64,000 bases of DNA, from positions 10,672-74,671 of the forward strand of contig JAXHVL010000133.1 in NCBI GenBank assembly GCA_034189225.1. Direction: 5' to 3'. Under the pieces are notes generated by a model. The model was not told the origin of the DNA, ran no database searches, and worked only from the letters and a program-made list of their open reading frames with translations. Origin of the DNA: JAXHTY01 sp034189225 (GTDB taxonomy: Bacteria > Desulfobacterota > Desulfobacteria > Desulfobacterales > Desulfosudaceae). Of the stretch, positions 45,099-52,555 are shown piece after piece; within the stretch, counting starts at the first letter, position 1, and the number at the start of each line of letters is the position of its first letter. A program made the position numbers and the translations under genes.

Positions 45099-46283
45099 CT
45101 ATGTTTTGATGAGTTTCCCCAACCGGCGGCCGAACTCCACGCACTGGGCCAGGCCTTCGGCCTCGGGGACATATTGAATTTTCAGGCCGGGCTCTGGTAT
45201 GGCAAAATTCATGGTTTCCAGCTCCTGGCTCACCTGCTTGACGGACTCCCCGCTCCAGCCGTAGGAACCGAAGGCGGCGCCGATTTTGTTCTGGGGTTTC
45301 AGGCCTTTCATGTAGGTCAGAAAATCCATGACCGTGGGAAACACGTTGTTGTTCAGGGTGGGGGAGCCCACGATGACGGCTTTGGCATCCATGACCTCGG
45401 TCATCGCCTCGCTCCGGTCGTTGTGACGAAGGTGCATGGGCCGGGCATAGACGCCTTCTGCTGCCAGACCTTCAGTAATTTTTTCGGCCATGATTTCCGT
45501 GCTGTGCCACATGGTGTCGTAAACCACAACGGCCTTGGTCTCGGCCTCGTGGTTGCTCCACCGGGCATAGGCATCAATGATTTTACCGGGGGCCTGACGC
45601 CACAGGATGCCGTGATCCGGGCAGATCATGTCGAATTCAAGCCCCATTTCCGTGACGGTCTCAAGCAGTTTTTTTATCTTGGCCGTGTACAGCAGAAGAA
45701 TGTTGGCAAAATACTTTTTGGCATGGGCCATGATGGCGTCCCCGATCTCATCGTCGAATCTTTCAGGGCCGGCATAGTGCTGGCCAAAGGCGTCACTGGA
45801 AAACAGGAGCTTGTCTTCCTTGACATAGGTGAACATGCTGTCCGGCCAGTGCAGCATCCGGGTCTCCAGAAAGGTAAGGGTGCGCTTGCCGAGGCTGAGT
45901 TCTTCGCCGTTTTCCACGGCATGGTAGTTCCATTTCTGAGTAAAATGGCGGCAATGGTTTTTCTGTCCCATTTTGGAAACATACAGGGGCGTGTCTTCGC
46001 CCACCCGGTGCATCACCCTGGGGAGACCGCCGGAATGATCCATTTCCGTATGATTGCTGATGACATAGTCGATTTTGCCGGGGTCGATGATTTCGGAAAT
46101 ATTATGTAAAAGCTGATCGGTGAATTCTTTTTTCACCGTGTCCACCAGCGCGATTTTTTCATCTATAATCAGAAATGCATTGTACGTTGTGCCCCGGTGG
46201 GTGGAATAGCCGTGAAAATCCCGGATATTCCAGTCCACTGCACCGACGTTGTAAATGTTGTCTGCGATTTGTATGGCTGCCAT
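45099..46283 (-). CDS. Flavodiiron protein (rubredoxin:oxygen oxidoreductase type)
   Basis: Start at 46283 gives 394 residues, close to Desulfovibrio ROO. The N-terminal metallo-beta-lactamase-like domain carries the diiron ligands NHTEMDHSGGLP (HxExDH), a later His in MLHWPDS, SSDAFGQHY and PDHGILWR. The C-terminal flavodoxin domain binds FMN (VVVYDTMWHSTEIMAEKI, GSPTLNNNVFPT, GSYGWSGES). It reduces O2 to water (or NO) with electrons from the rubredoxin encoded 98 bp upstream. No extra C-terminal rubredoxin or reductase domain is present. Confidence 0.95.
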   Translation of the reverse strand: MAAIQIADNIYNVGAVDWNIRDFHGYSTHRGTTYNAFLIIDEKIALVDTVKKEFTDQLLHNISEIIDPGKIDYVISNHTEMDHSGGLPRVMHRVGEDTPLYVSKMGQKNHCRHFTQKWNYHAVENGEELSLGKRTLTFLETRMLHWPDSMFTYVKEDKLLFSSDAFGQHYAGPERFDDEIGDAIMAHAKKYFANILLLYTAKIKKLLETVTEMGLEFDMICPDHGILWRQAPGKIIDAYARWSNHEAETKAVVVYDTMWHSTEIMAEKITEGLAAEGVYARPMHLRHNDRSEAMTEVMDAKAVIVGSPTLNNNVFPTVMDFLTYMKGLKPQNKIGAAFGSYGWSGESVKQVSQELETMNFAIPEPGLKIQYVPEAEGLAQCVEFGRRLGKLIKT

Positions 46284-46381
46284 TGTAAAATCCTTCTCTG
46301 TTTTGCGTTCAGCGGTAGTGGTTGGTCCCTGCGGCCGGGTATTGCCGGCCGCAGGGACATGAGAAAAACCGACGGCAATGG

Positions 46382-46543
46382 TTATTCTTCTTTTGAAAAC
46401 TCGTCCTTGCTTGCGCCGCAGATCGGGCATTCCCAGTCATCCGGCAGATCCTCGAACGCGGTCCCGGGCTCTACGCCGTTGTCCGGATCGCCTTCTGCCG
46501 GGTCATACACATAACCGCATACATCGCATACGTATTTGTCCAT
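46382..46543 (-). CDS. Rubredoxin (53 aa)
   Basis: The protein reads MDKYVCDVCGYVYDPAEGDP at the start, with Cys at 6 and 9, and WECPICGASKDEF with Cys 39 and 42; these form the Fe(Cys)4 site. Length is standard. An AGGAGG site precedes the ATG. It is the direct upstream neighbour of the flavodiiron protein gene and the expected electron donor to it and to the rubrerythrins. Confidence 0.96.
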   Translation of the reverse strand: MDKYVCDVCGYVYDPAEGDPDNGVEPGTAFEDLPDDWECPICGASKDEFSKEE

Positions 46544-46661
46544 TTTTTTCCTCCTTAGTTGTGAGTTTTGAGTTGTGAGTTGTGAGTGTTGAGGTGTGTG
46601 CTGTATAGCCCCTCATCCCTCACAGTTCATAACTTATTATTCTGCAATGGTAATGAAACCG

Positions 46662-46865
46662 CTACTCAAAGGCCTTGCCGGGTTTCACACCAAAGGCTTT
46701 CAGTATCATCGAAGCGGGGCAGAACCCGGTAAACCCGGACTGAATCAGGTTGGCGCCCACAAACGCAGTGAGCAGAAACCAGTAACCGCTGTTCAGCCAG
46801 CCCAGCAGAACGGTTATAAGGATTACAGTACCGGCCATTATCAAAACGCCTTTGTCGATGTTCAT
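46662..46865 (-). CDS. Small DUF2892 membrane protein
   Basis: The 67-residue protein starts MNIDKGVLIMAGTVILITVL and has a second hydrophobic stretch (YWFLLTAFVGANLIQSGFTG) then FCPASMILKAFGVKP, the DUF2892 pattern (YgaP-like C-terminal part without the rhodanese domain). GGAGGG lies just upstream. It sits in the oxygen-defence cluster; the function is unknown. Confidence 0.85.
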   Translation of the reverse strand: MNIDKGVLIMAGTVILITVLLGWLNSGYWFLLTAFVGANLIQSGFTGFCPASMILKAFGVKPGKAFE

Positions 46866-46904
46866 TTTCCCTCCTTATTGATGATGCACTCGTAAAAAGT
46901 ATGA

Positions 46905-47046
46905 TTTTTTGACCATGAAGCGCATGAAGATCATGAAGAAATAAAAAATTAACAATAATTTAAACTTCATGCTCTTCATGATGCTCTTCATGCGCTTCAT
47001 GGTTGAAATAACAATATCTCTTTATGGTACTTTTTATGAAGCCGTC
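46905..47046. repeat. CATGAAG heptamer inverted cluster plus family B end fragment
   Basis: ACCATGAAGCGCATGAAG... at 46909 is answered by ...CTTCATGCGCTTCATGGT near 47003, an interrupted palindrome of ~95 bp. A fragment ACTTTTTATGAAGCCGTC at 47029-47046, like a family B end, follows and touches the end of the cytochrome gene. Confidence 0.7.
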
Positions 47047-47377
47047 ATTGATGACAATCGTTGCAGCTTACCGGGCCGGCCTTTTCTCCGGCTTTGGCCA
47101 GCTCCCGGTGACACTCGAGACATTGTTTCATTACCTGCATCCGCCGCAGGTCCCCGCTTTCTTTCATTTTAACGATGCTGCCCGCTTTCTGGGGAAACAG
47201 ATTATGGCAGGCGTTGCAGTCGTCCAGGGTGGTCTGGTGGCTCTGGTGGGGAAAGGCCACGTTCCCCTTGGTGGCGGGAATCGTGATATTGGCCGCCCCC
47301 ATGTTTTTTTCCGCAATGGCCCCCCCGACAACTGCCAGTACCAGTCCCATGAATACGGGAAAAATCAGTTTGTGCAT
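47045..47377 (-). CDS. Triheme class III/c7-type cytochrome c
   Basis: The start at 47377 has an AAAGGA site. The 110-residue protein has a signal peptide (PVFMGLVLAVVGGAIA), an axial-His stretch VAFPHQSHQTTLDDC, and three haem motifs: CNACH, CLECH and CNDCH. Mature size and spacing fit c7/PpcA-like periplasmic cytochromes rather than tetraheme c3. It lies 20 bp after cydB, so it is likely expressed with the bd oxidase. Whether it gives electrons to that enzyme is unproven, since bd oxidases use quinol. Confidence 0.88.
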   Translation of the reverse strand: MHKLIFPVFMGLVLAVVGGAIAEKNMGAANITIPATKGNVAFPHQSHQTTLDDCNACHNLFPQKAGSIVKMKESGDLRRMQVMKQCLECHRELAKAGEKAGPVSCNDCHQ

Positions 47378-47397
47378 AGAAGTGTTTCCTTTCTGAT

Positions 47398-48411
47398 TTA
47401 ATACTCCAGGTCCTCTGGCGTCACTTTTCCCCTGAACAGAACATAGGTCCATGCCTGGTATGCGATGACAATGGGAATAAAAACGATCACCACCCCCAGC
47501 ATGATTTTCAGCGTCAGCGGGCTGGATGCCGCGTTATAGGCGGTGATGTTCTGTTCCGGCGCCAGGCTGGACGGAAACATGTTGGGGTACAGGCCGATAA
47601 TTCCGAAAAAGGTGCACAGAAAGATGGTGGCGGCGGAAGACAGCCAGGCCGCAAACCATTGTTGCTTTGCGATAAACCCCCTGACGGCAAGAAGTGCGGC
47701 CACATCCAGGATCAGTACGAGAAACAGTACCGGGCTGGCCAGGTAGTTGTCATACAGGGGCGTCACGAACCAGGTGGCGATGAGAAAGGTGACGGCCACG
47801 CACAACAGGATGATCCAGGCAAGGCCGGCCGTTTCTGCGGCCCGTTTATGCAAATCTCCCTCGGTTTTCATGGCAAGCCACAATGCCCCGTGCTGAACAA
47901 ACAGAAACAGAAACAGAGCCCCGCCGAGCAGGCCGTATGGATTCAGCAGGGACAGCAATGTCCCGTAATAGCCGGCGCTGTCAAAGGGCAGACCTTTGAA
48001 AATGTTGGCAAACGCCACGCCGAAAAGCAGGGCCGGCGCAAAACTGCCGATGAAAATGCAGGCGTCCCATACCCTTCGCCAGACCGGGCTGTCTATTTTT
48101 CCCCTGAATTCAAAGGAAACGCCCCGGAGAATCAGGGAGAACAGAATCAGCATTAGCGCCGAATAGAGGGACGAGAACATGGTGGCATAGAGAACCGGAA
48201 AGGCGGCAAAAGTTACGCCGCCTGCCGTGATCAGCCACACTTCGTTGCCGTCCCACAGGGGGCCCAGGGTGTTGATCATGATGCGCCGGTCCTCGTCGGT
48301 TTTTCCGAGAAAGGGGTATAGGGAACCCACGCCGAAGTCAAACCCGTCGGTCATGAAGAACACCGCCCATAACAGGCCCCAGAGAAAGAACCAGATTGAC
48401 TGTAAGTCCAT
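47398..48411 (-). CDS. cydB: Cytochrome bd oxidase subunit II
   Basis: The 337-residue protein has the CydB start WFFLWGLLWAVFFMTDGFDFGVG, then GPLWDGNEVWLITAGGVTFAAFP and nine hydrophobic helices. The WDGNEVW motif is highly conserved in CydB. It follows cydA by 23 bp and pairs with it in the inner membrane to reduce O2 with quinol electrons, an oxygen-scavenging role in anaerobes. Confidence 0.95.
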   Translation of the reverse strand: MDLQSIWFFLWGLLWAVFFMTDGFDFGVGSLYPFLGKTDEDRRIMINTLGPLWDGNEVWLITAGGVTFAAFPVLYATMFSSLYSALMLILFSLILRGVSFEFRGKIDSPVWRRVWDACIFIGSFAPALLFGVAFANIFKGLPFDSAGYYGTLLSLLNPYGLLGGALFLFLFVQHGALWLAMKTEGDLHKRAAETAGLAWIILLCVAVTFLIATWFVTPLYDNYLASPVLFLVLILDVAALLAVRGFIAKQQWFAAWLSSAATIFLCTFFGIIGLYPNMFPSSLAPEQNITAYNAASSPLTLKIMLGVVIVFIPIVIAYQAWTYVLFRGKVTPEDLEY

Positions 48412-48434
48412 TGATCGCTCCTTATGATATCCGT

Positions 48435-49751
48435 TTATTTATCGGGTTGTTCATCGGGTCCGTTTTTGGCATGTTGCACCATGAGATAGGCGCCGGCTGC
48501 CCCCAGCAGGCCGTATACCACGATAAAAGCAATTAACGAAACCATGACCTGGCCGCCGGAGATGACTTCGGAGACGGCATCGGAGGTCTTCATGAGACCG
48601 TAAACGATCCAGGGTTGCCGGCCCACCTCCGCCACGATCCACCCCAGCTCAACGGCGATGTATGGCAGGGGGATTGACAGAAGCATCATCCAGAGATACC
48701 AGCGGTTTTTCATGAGCCGGTTTCTGAGAAAGAAGCCGATAACGGTGGCCAGGCAAAAGTAAAAGCCGAGAAATACCATGAGTTTAAAGACGGAATAGGT
48801 GACCAGCACTGGCGGCCGTTCCGATCTGGGAAAGTCCCGAAGCCCCTTGACTTCGGCGTCAAATTTGTGGAACGCCATCAGACTCAGGCCGCCCGGGATC
48901 TTGCCGATCTCGACGATGTTGCGGGCATTCTTGTCATCCGGCAGGGCGAAAAGGTACATGGGCGCCGGTTTTGAGGTTTCCCAGTGGGCGTCCAGAGCCG
49001 CCAGCTTGGCGGGCTGTGAATGGGCCAGATCGGCCCCGTGCATGTGGCCTTCCACCACCTCGAACAGGGAGAACACCAGCCCGAAGATCAGGGCGATCTT
49101 AAACGACCGTGTGAAGACTTCCACATGCTGTTTTTTCAGCAGATGGTAGGCGCTGATGCCCATCACTACAAACGCGCTGAGAATATAAGCGGCACTGACG
49201 GTATGCAGAAATTCCAGGATGGCAAAGCGCTGGGTCGCCACCGCAAAAAAGTCGGTGAGTTCGGCCCGGCCGTTGCGGATGGTGTATCCCACGGGATGCT
49301 GCATCCAGGCGTTGGCAATGAGAATCCAGACGGCCGAAAGCGTACCGGCCAGGGCCACCAGCCACATGACCGCGGCATGGGCTTTTGCCGAAATTTTCTT
49401 CCATCCGAAGATCCAGACCCCGATGAGCACCGACTCCAGAAAAAACGCAACTGTGGCCTCTATCGCCAGAAGGGAACCGAAAATATCGCCCACATAGGCC
49501 GAATATCGCGCCCAGTTGGTGCCGAATTGAAATTCAAGGGTGATTCCGGTTACCACGCCCAGTGCGAAATTGATGAGAAATAGTTTTCCCCAGAACTTGG
49601 TCATTTTCAGGTAGGTCTCATCACCCGTGCGCACATACTTTGTTTCCATGTACGCCACGAGGATGGATAATCCCAGGGTCAGCGGCACAAACAGAAAGTG
49701 AAACATTGTGGCCGCTGCAAACTGAAGCCGTGACAGGATTATTGGGTCCAT
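48435..49751 (-). CDS. cydA: Cytochrome bd oxidase subunit I, short Q-loop form
   Basis: The 438-residue protein has the haem-ligand His in FHFLFVPLTLG near residue 18, the acidic proton-channel pair in GSLLAIEATVAFFLESVLIG, FSLFEVVEGHMHG in the quinol loop, and GRQPWIVYGLMKTSDAVS. The length indicates the short Q-loop class. The start has a weak GAAAG site. A family A element fills the 166-bp gap between flavodoxin and cydA, so expression of cydA may now depend on read-through or on sequences carried by that element. Confidence 0.95.
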   Translation of the reverse strand: MDPIILSRLQFAAATMFHFLFVPLTLGLSILVAYMETKYVRTGDETYLKMTKFWGKLFLINFALGVVTGITLEFQFGTNWARYSAYVGDIFGSLLAIEATVAFFLESVLIGVWIFGWKKISAKAHAAVMWLVALAGTLSAVWILIANAWMQHPVGYTIRNGRAELTDFFAVATQRFAILEFLHTVSAAYILSAFVVMGISAYHLLKKQHVEVFTRSFKIALIFGLVFSLFEVVEGHMHGADLAHSQPAKLAALDAHWETSKPAPMYLFALPDDKNARNIVEIGKIPGGLSLMAFHKFDAEVKGLRDFPRSERPPVLVTYSVFKLMVFLGFYFCLATVIGFFLRNRLMKNRWYLWMMLLSIPLPYIAVELGWIVAEVGRQPWIVYGLMKTSDAVSEVISGGQVMVSLIAFIVVYGLLGAAGAYLMVQHAKNGPDEQPDK

Positions 49752-49779
49752 GGGTCGCTTTCCTGTATGGGGTTAAATT

Positions 49780-49920
49780 GTGCCCATCCATAAATTGCTA
49801 TTTTGCCCGATTTCTGCGTCAGGCTCAAATTTTAATCCTCAAAATACGCAAAGTATTCCTCCGGTTAAAATTTTCGCCTTCCTTGAACTCAACCAAAATA
49901 TCTAATTTCTGGACGGACAC
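49780..49920 (+). mobile_element. Family A MITE-like element, copy 3 (141 bp)
   Basis: It is flanked by TAAATT at 49774-49779 and 49921-49926. It lies between the flavodoxin and cydA genes of the oxygen-defence cluster and supplies the last base of the flavodoxin stop codon. Confidence 0.93.
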
Positions 49921-50354
49921 TAAATTATTTTGGCCGCCACTTCCTTTCCGTAATCCTGGGCCATTTTAATGCCGCCGCCAAGATCGCTGGATTTGAGCAT
50001 CAGCGGGCCCTCGGTCATGTCCATGCCGAAAATATGGGTCATGGTTTCGTATATCCGTTCAGGTGCTTCGCCGCTCCAGCCGAAGGCCCCGAAGGCGCCG
50101 CCGGCCTTGCCCGCCAGCTCCGCCTTTTCAGCAAGAAACAGAAAGGTTTTCATGCTGCTGGTCATGTCCCCGTGGTAGGTGGGAGAGCCGAATATATAAG
50201 CGTCATACCCCGCAAGCTCGGATTCCTTCCTTATGTCCACGGCATCGGCCATGGTCACGTCAACAGCGGAAAACCGGAGCCCTTCGGCGATAAGTTCAGC
50301 GATCTTTCGGGTCTCTTGCTTACGCGTAGAATACACAATCAGCGCTTTTGCCAT
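49920..50354 (-). CDS. Flavodoxin
   Basis: The 144-residue protein has the FMN phosphate loop IVYSTRKQETRKIAELIAEG, then GSPTYHGDMTSSMKTFL and GAFGWSGEAPERIYE, the second and third FMN-binding loops. The phosphate loop is STRKQET, slightly different from the usual TGNTE/TGTTE motif. It ends IKMAQDYGKEVAAKII. The stop codon TAG now includes a base from the adjacent family A insertion; without it the stop would be TAA at the same place, so the product is unchanged. It is 32 bp downstream of desulfoferrodoxin and probably cotranscribed. Confidence 0.9.
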   Translation of the reverse strand: MAKALIVYSTRKQETRKIAELIAEGLRFSAVDVTMADAVDIRKESELAGYDAYIFGSPTYHGDMTSSMKTFLFLAEKAELAGKAGGAFGAFGWSGEAPERIYETMTHIFGMDMTEGPLMLKSSDLGGGIKMAQDYGKEVAAKII

Positions 50355-50386
50355 TGGTATTTCCTCATTTTAATCGAAAAATTTTA

Positions 50387-50764
50387 TTACGAGGCCTTCC
50401 AGTGGCCGTGGATATTGCAATACTCCCGGGCCGTAATGCTGTCCGCATCAATCTTGAATTCGGCCTCGGGCGCATCGCCCGGTTTCAGGAATCTTGTGTA
50501 GACTTTTTCGCCGGCGATAATCTCGATCCACTGGATGTAATGCTTTTCCTCCATGGGATGTGCCACGTCCCCGACTTTCACCTTGAAGCCGTCGGCGGTC
50601 TTTTCAATGACCGGCACGTGTTTTTCTTTGGCTGCATCCACGGTGTTTTCATCCATCAGGGTCATGGGCTGATCGCAGCAGACCAGCGTGCCGTCACTGC
50701 CGTCCATAACCTCTACAATATTGCCACACAATTCACACTTATAAATCTGAAGTCTTTCTGCCAT
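50387..50764 (-). CDS. dfx: Desulfoferrodoxin (2Fe superoxide reductase)
   Basis: The 125-residue protein has an N-terminal desulforedoxin domain with Cys at 10, 13, 29 and 30 (CELCG, CCDQP) and a superoxide reductase domain with HPMEEKHYIQWIEI and YCNIHGHW supplying the Fe(His)4Cys ligands. This is the class I (two-iron) form. It reduces superoxide to peroxide, which the rubrerythrin encoded just upstream can remove. The start at 50764 has an AAAGGAGG site; a 33-bp gap separates it from the rubrerythrin gene. Confidence 0.96.
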   Translation of the reverse strand: MAERLQIYKCELCGNIVEVMDGSDGTLVCCDQPMTLMDENTVDAAKEKHVPVIEKTADGFKVKVGDVAHPMEEKHYIQWIEIIAGEKVYTRFLKPGDAPEAEFKIDADSITAREYCNIHGHWKAS

Positions 50765-50797
50765 TGTTGCCTCCTTTACAATCTTGTTTAATACCAA

Positions 50798-51373
50798 TTA
50801 ATAATTTTCCCCCAGCAGTTCAAAGTGCGCCTGCGGATGGGCGCAGGCGGGACACATTTCCGGCGCAGCGTCGCCTTCGTGAAGGTAGCCGCAGTTCCGG
50901 CACCGCCAGGTCTGCTTTTTATCCCGCTTGAACACACGGCCGGCTTCAATGTTGGCCGCAAGGTCGTTGTACCGTTTCTCATGCTGTTTTTCGGCCACCG
51001 AGACTTTTTCAAAGACAATGGCAACGTCCTCAAATCCCTCTTCCCGGGCGACTTTGGCAAACCCGGGGTACATGGTGCTGTGCTCGTAGTTTTCACCGGC
51101 TGCGGCTTCCTTCAGATTTTCAAGCGTGCTGCCGACCACGCCCGCGGGAAAGCTGCCGGTGATTTCCACTTCGCCGCCTTCGAGGAACTTGAAAAACCGT
51201 TTGGCGTGTTCCTTTTCCTGGTTGGCGGTTTCTTCAAAAATGGCGGATATCTGAACATATCCGTCTTTCTTGGCCTGGCTGGCAAAGTAGGTATAGCGAT
51301 TCCGCGCCTGGGATTCCCCTGCAAATGCGGTTAAAAGATTTTTTTCCGTCTGGGTGCCTTTCAGTCTTCCCAT
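50798..51373 (-). CDS. rbr: Rubrerythrin (191 aa)
   Basis: The classic layout is present: KGTQTEKNLLTAFAGESQAR and a four-helix diiron domain (EETANQEKEHAKRFFKFLEG, EKVSVAEKQHEKRY), then a C-terminal rubredoxin domain CRNCGYLHEG and CPACAHPQAHFELL. It is a peroxidase in the anaerobe cytoplasm. The 191-residue length equals that of Desulfovibrio rubrerythrin. It heads the oxygen-defence cluster and has an AAGGAGG site. A family A element lies 33 bp upstream of its start, in the presumed promoter. Confidence 0.96.
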   Translation of the reverse strand: MGRLKGTQTEKNLLTAFAGESQARNRYTYFASQAKKDGYVQISAIFEETANQEKEHAKRFFKFLEGGEVEITGSFPAGVVGSTLENLKEAAAGENYEHSTMYPGFAKVAREEGFEDVAIVFEKVSVAEKQHEKRYNDLAANIEAGRVFKRDKKQTWRCRNCGYLHEGDAAPEMCPACAHPQAHFELLGENY

Positions 51374-51406
51374 GAATTTCCTCCTTTTTTAGTGTATTGT
51401 TAATAT

Positions 51407-51546
51407 TGCCCATCCATAAATTGCTATTTTGCCCGATTTCTGCGTCAGGCTCAAATTTTAATCCTCAAAATACGCAAAGTATTCCTCCGGTTAAAATTTT
51501 CGCCTTCCTTGAACTCGACCAAAATATCTAATTTCTGGACGGACAC
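51407..51546 (+). mobile_element. Family A MITE-like element, copy 4 (140 bp)
   Basis: It is flanked by TAATAT at 51401-51406 and 51547-51552. The first base of the element (G) is missing. It lies directly upstream of the rubrerythrin start, within the expected promoter region. Confidence 0.9.
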
Positions 51547-51741
51547 TAATATATGTTGCTTGTCCCGCGCTGTTGCCGGCGGTTAGTGTCATGTCAATTG
51601 TCAAATGTTAATAAAATCCGGGTAGTCCGGTCAGCTGACCGCTACATGTGCATCCTTATGCCGCCATCGGCAAGTGTAGCGGAAGCCTTCAGGCTTCCAG
51701 GTTCCCGGTAGCATCAATAGCAATTCTCTGTTGACATGATA

Positions 51742-51948
51742 CTAGCGCCACCAGCCCTTTTTCATATGCGCGAGTTTTTCCTTTTCTGCCAGTTCCTGGA
51801 TCTTGAACGCCGCATCCAGGAGAATACCATACAGGATAGCGCAGCTGTCATCCTCCCGTTCTTCATATCCCTTGGTGGCAAGCGCTATCATCTGTTCCGT
51901 CAGTTTAAGGGTTTCAATAAGATTCTGGTCGCAAGGCTTCAAAGTCAT
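51742..51948 (-). CDS. Small conserved-looking protein (68 aa)
   Basis: The sequence TLKPCDQNLIETLKLTEQMI and then ALATKGYEEREDDSCAILYG, ILLDAAFKIQELAEKEKLAH is a well-formed helical protein with an amphipathic pattern; a GGAG is close before the ATG. I have no family name. It stands between the CX4C rubredoxin and the rubrerythrin genes on the same strand. The 190 bp downstream of it contain repeat fragments related to 40310-40352. Confidence 0.6.
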   Translation of the reverse strand: MTLKPCDQNLIETLKLTEQMIALATKGYEEREDDSCAILYGILLDAAFKIQELAEKEKLAHMKKGWWR

Positions 51949-52290
51949 GTCTCCGCATTGATTTTTACCAGAGACAATACAATATCTGTGCCATGGTGAA
52001 CCAGTGTTGTTTTATCTAACAATAATGCCCTTTAATATCAGAATGATATTCGAAAGAAAGGGCAAGGGGCATCACAACCGGCCGTGCAGCTTTCGGTTTT
52101 GTCTGTTGAGACAGAGCGGTGTTAAACAATCGAATTTCGATTCTTTTTGATTTAACATTTTGCAATTAATGAATAAATTTTAAAAAGGTGTCTCATAAAA
52201 CATTTTCAGACATCTTTGTATCTTTGTTCAACCAGCCGTCCGCGTCTGCCGTCTCCCTGTTACCGGTCGTCTGCCGGTCCGGGAGAGACG
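51949..52290. other. Intergenic region with no recognised feature
   Basis: AT-rich DNA between the 68-residue protein gene and the CX4C rubredoxin gene. Several short open frames have no ribosome-binding site. It probably contains a promoter for the 68-residue gene and the end of the rubredoxin transcript. Confidence 0.4.
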
Positions 52291-52467
52291 TTACATTTTT
52301 TCAAACGCCTTTTTGCTGGCCCCGCAGACCGGGCATTTCCAGTCTTCCGGAAGGTCATCGAAAGCGGTTCCTTTCGGGATTTTCCCCTTTCGGTCACCTT
52401 TGTCCGAGTTGTAAATATATCCGCAGTTCACGGTCTGGCATCGGTACATGTCCGGATATTGTTCCAT
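52291..52467 (-). CDS. CX4C-type rubredoxin (58 aa)
   Basis: The sequence MEQYPDMYRCQTVNCGYIYN has Cys at 10 and 15 with four residues between, and DWKCPVCGASKKAF has Cys at 45 and 48. Most rubredoxins have CX2C in both places; a longer first spacing is known from the second rubredoxin of Desulfovibrio desulfuricans. An AGGAGG site precedes the ATG. The gene is monocistronic and apart from the flavodiiron operon, so the two rubredoxins may serve different partners. Confidence 0.93.
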   Translation of the reverse strand: MEQYPDMYRCQTVNCGYIYNSDKGDRKGKIPKGTAFDDLPEDWKCPVCGASKKAFEKM

Positions 52468-52555
52468 GGGGCCACCTCCTTTTCATTTGTTGACCGGTTG
52501 TTTATGTTTGTCTATCATACCAGCCCTTTCGGATCGGTGTTTTACTCAAAGTGAC

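Noticed and set aside
45021..46109. 362-codon plus-strand open frame
   Set aside because: It is the antisense of the flavodiiron protein and ferredoxin genes, which have clear active-site motifs.
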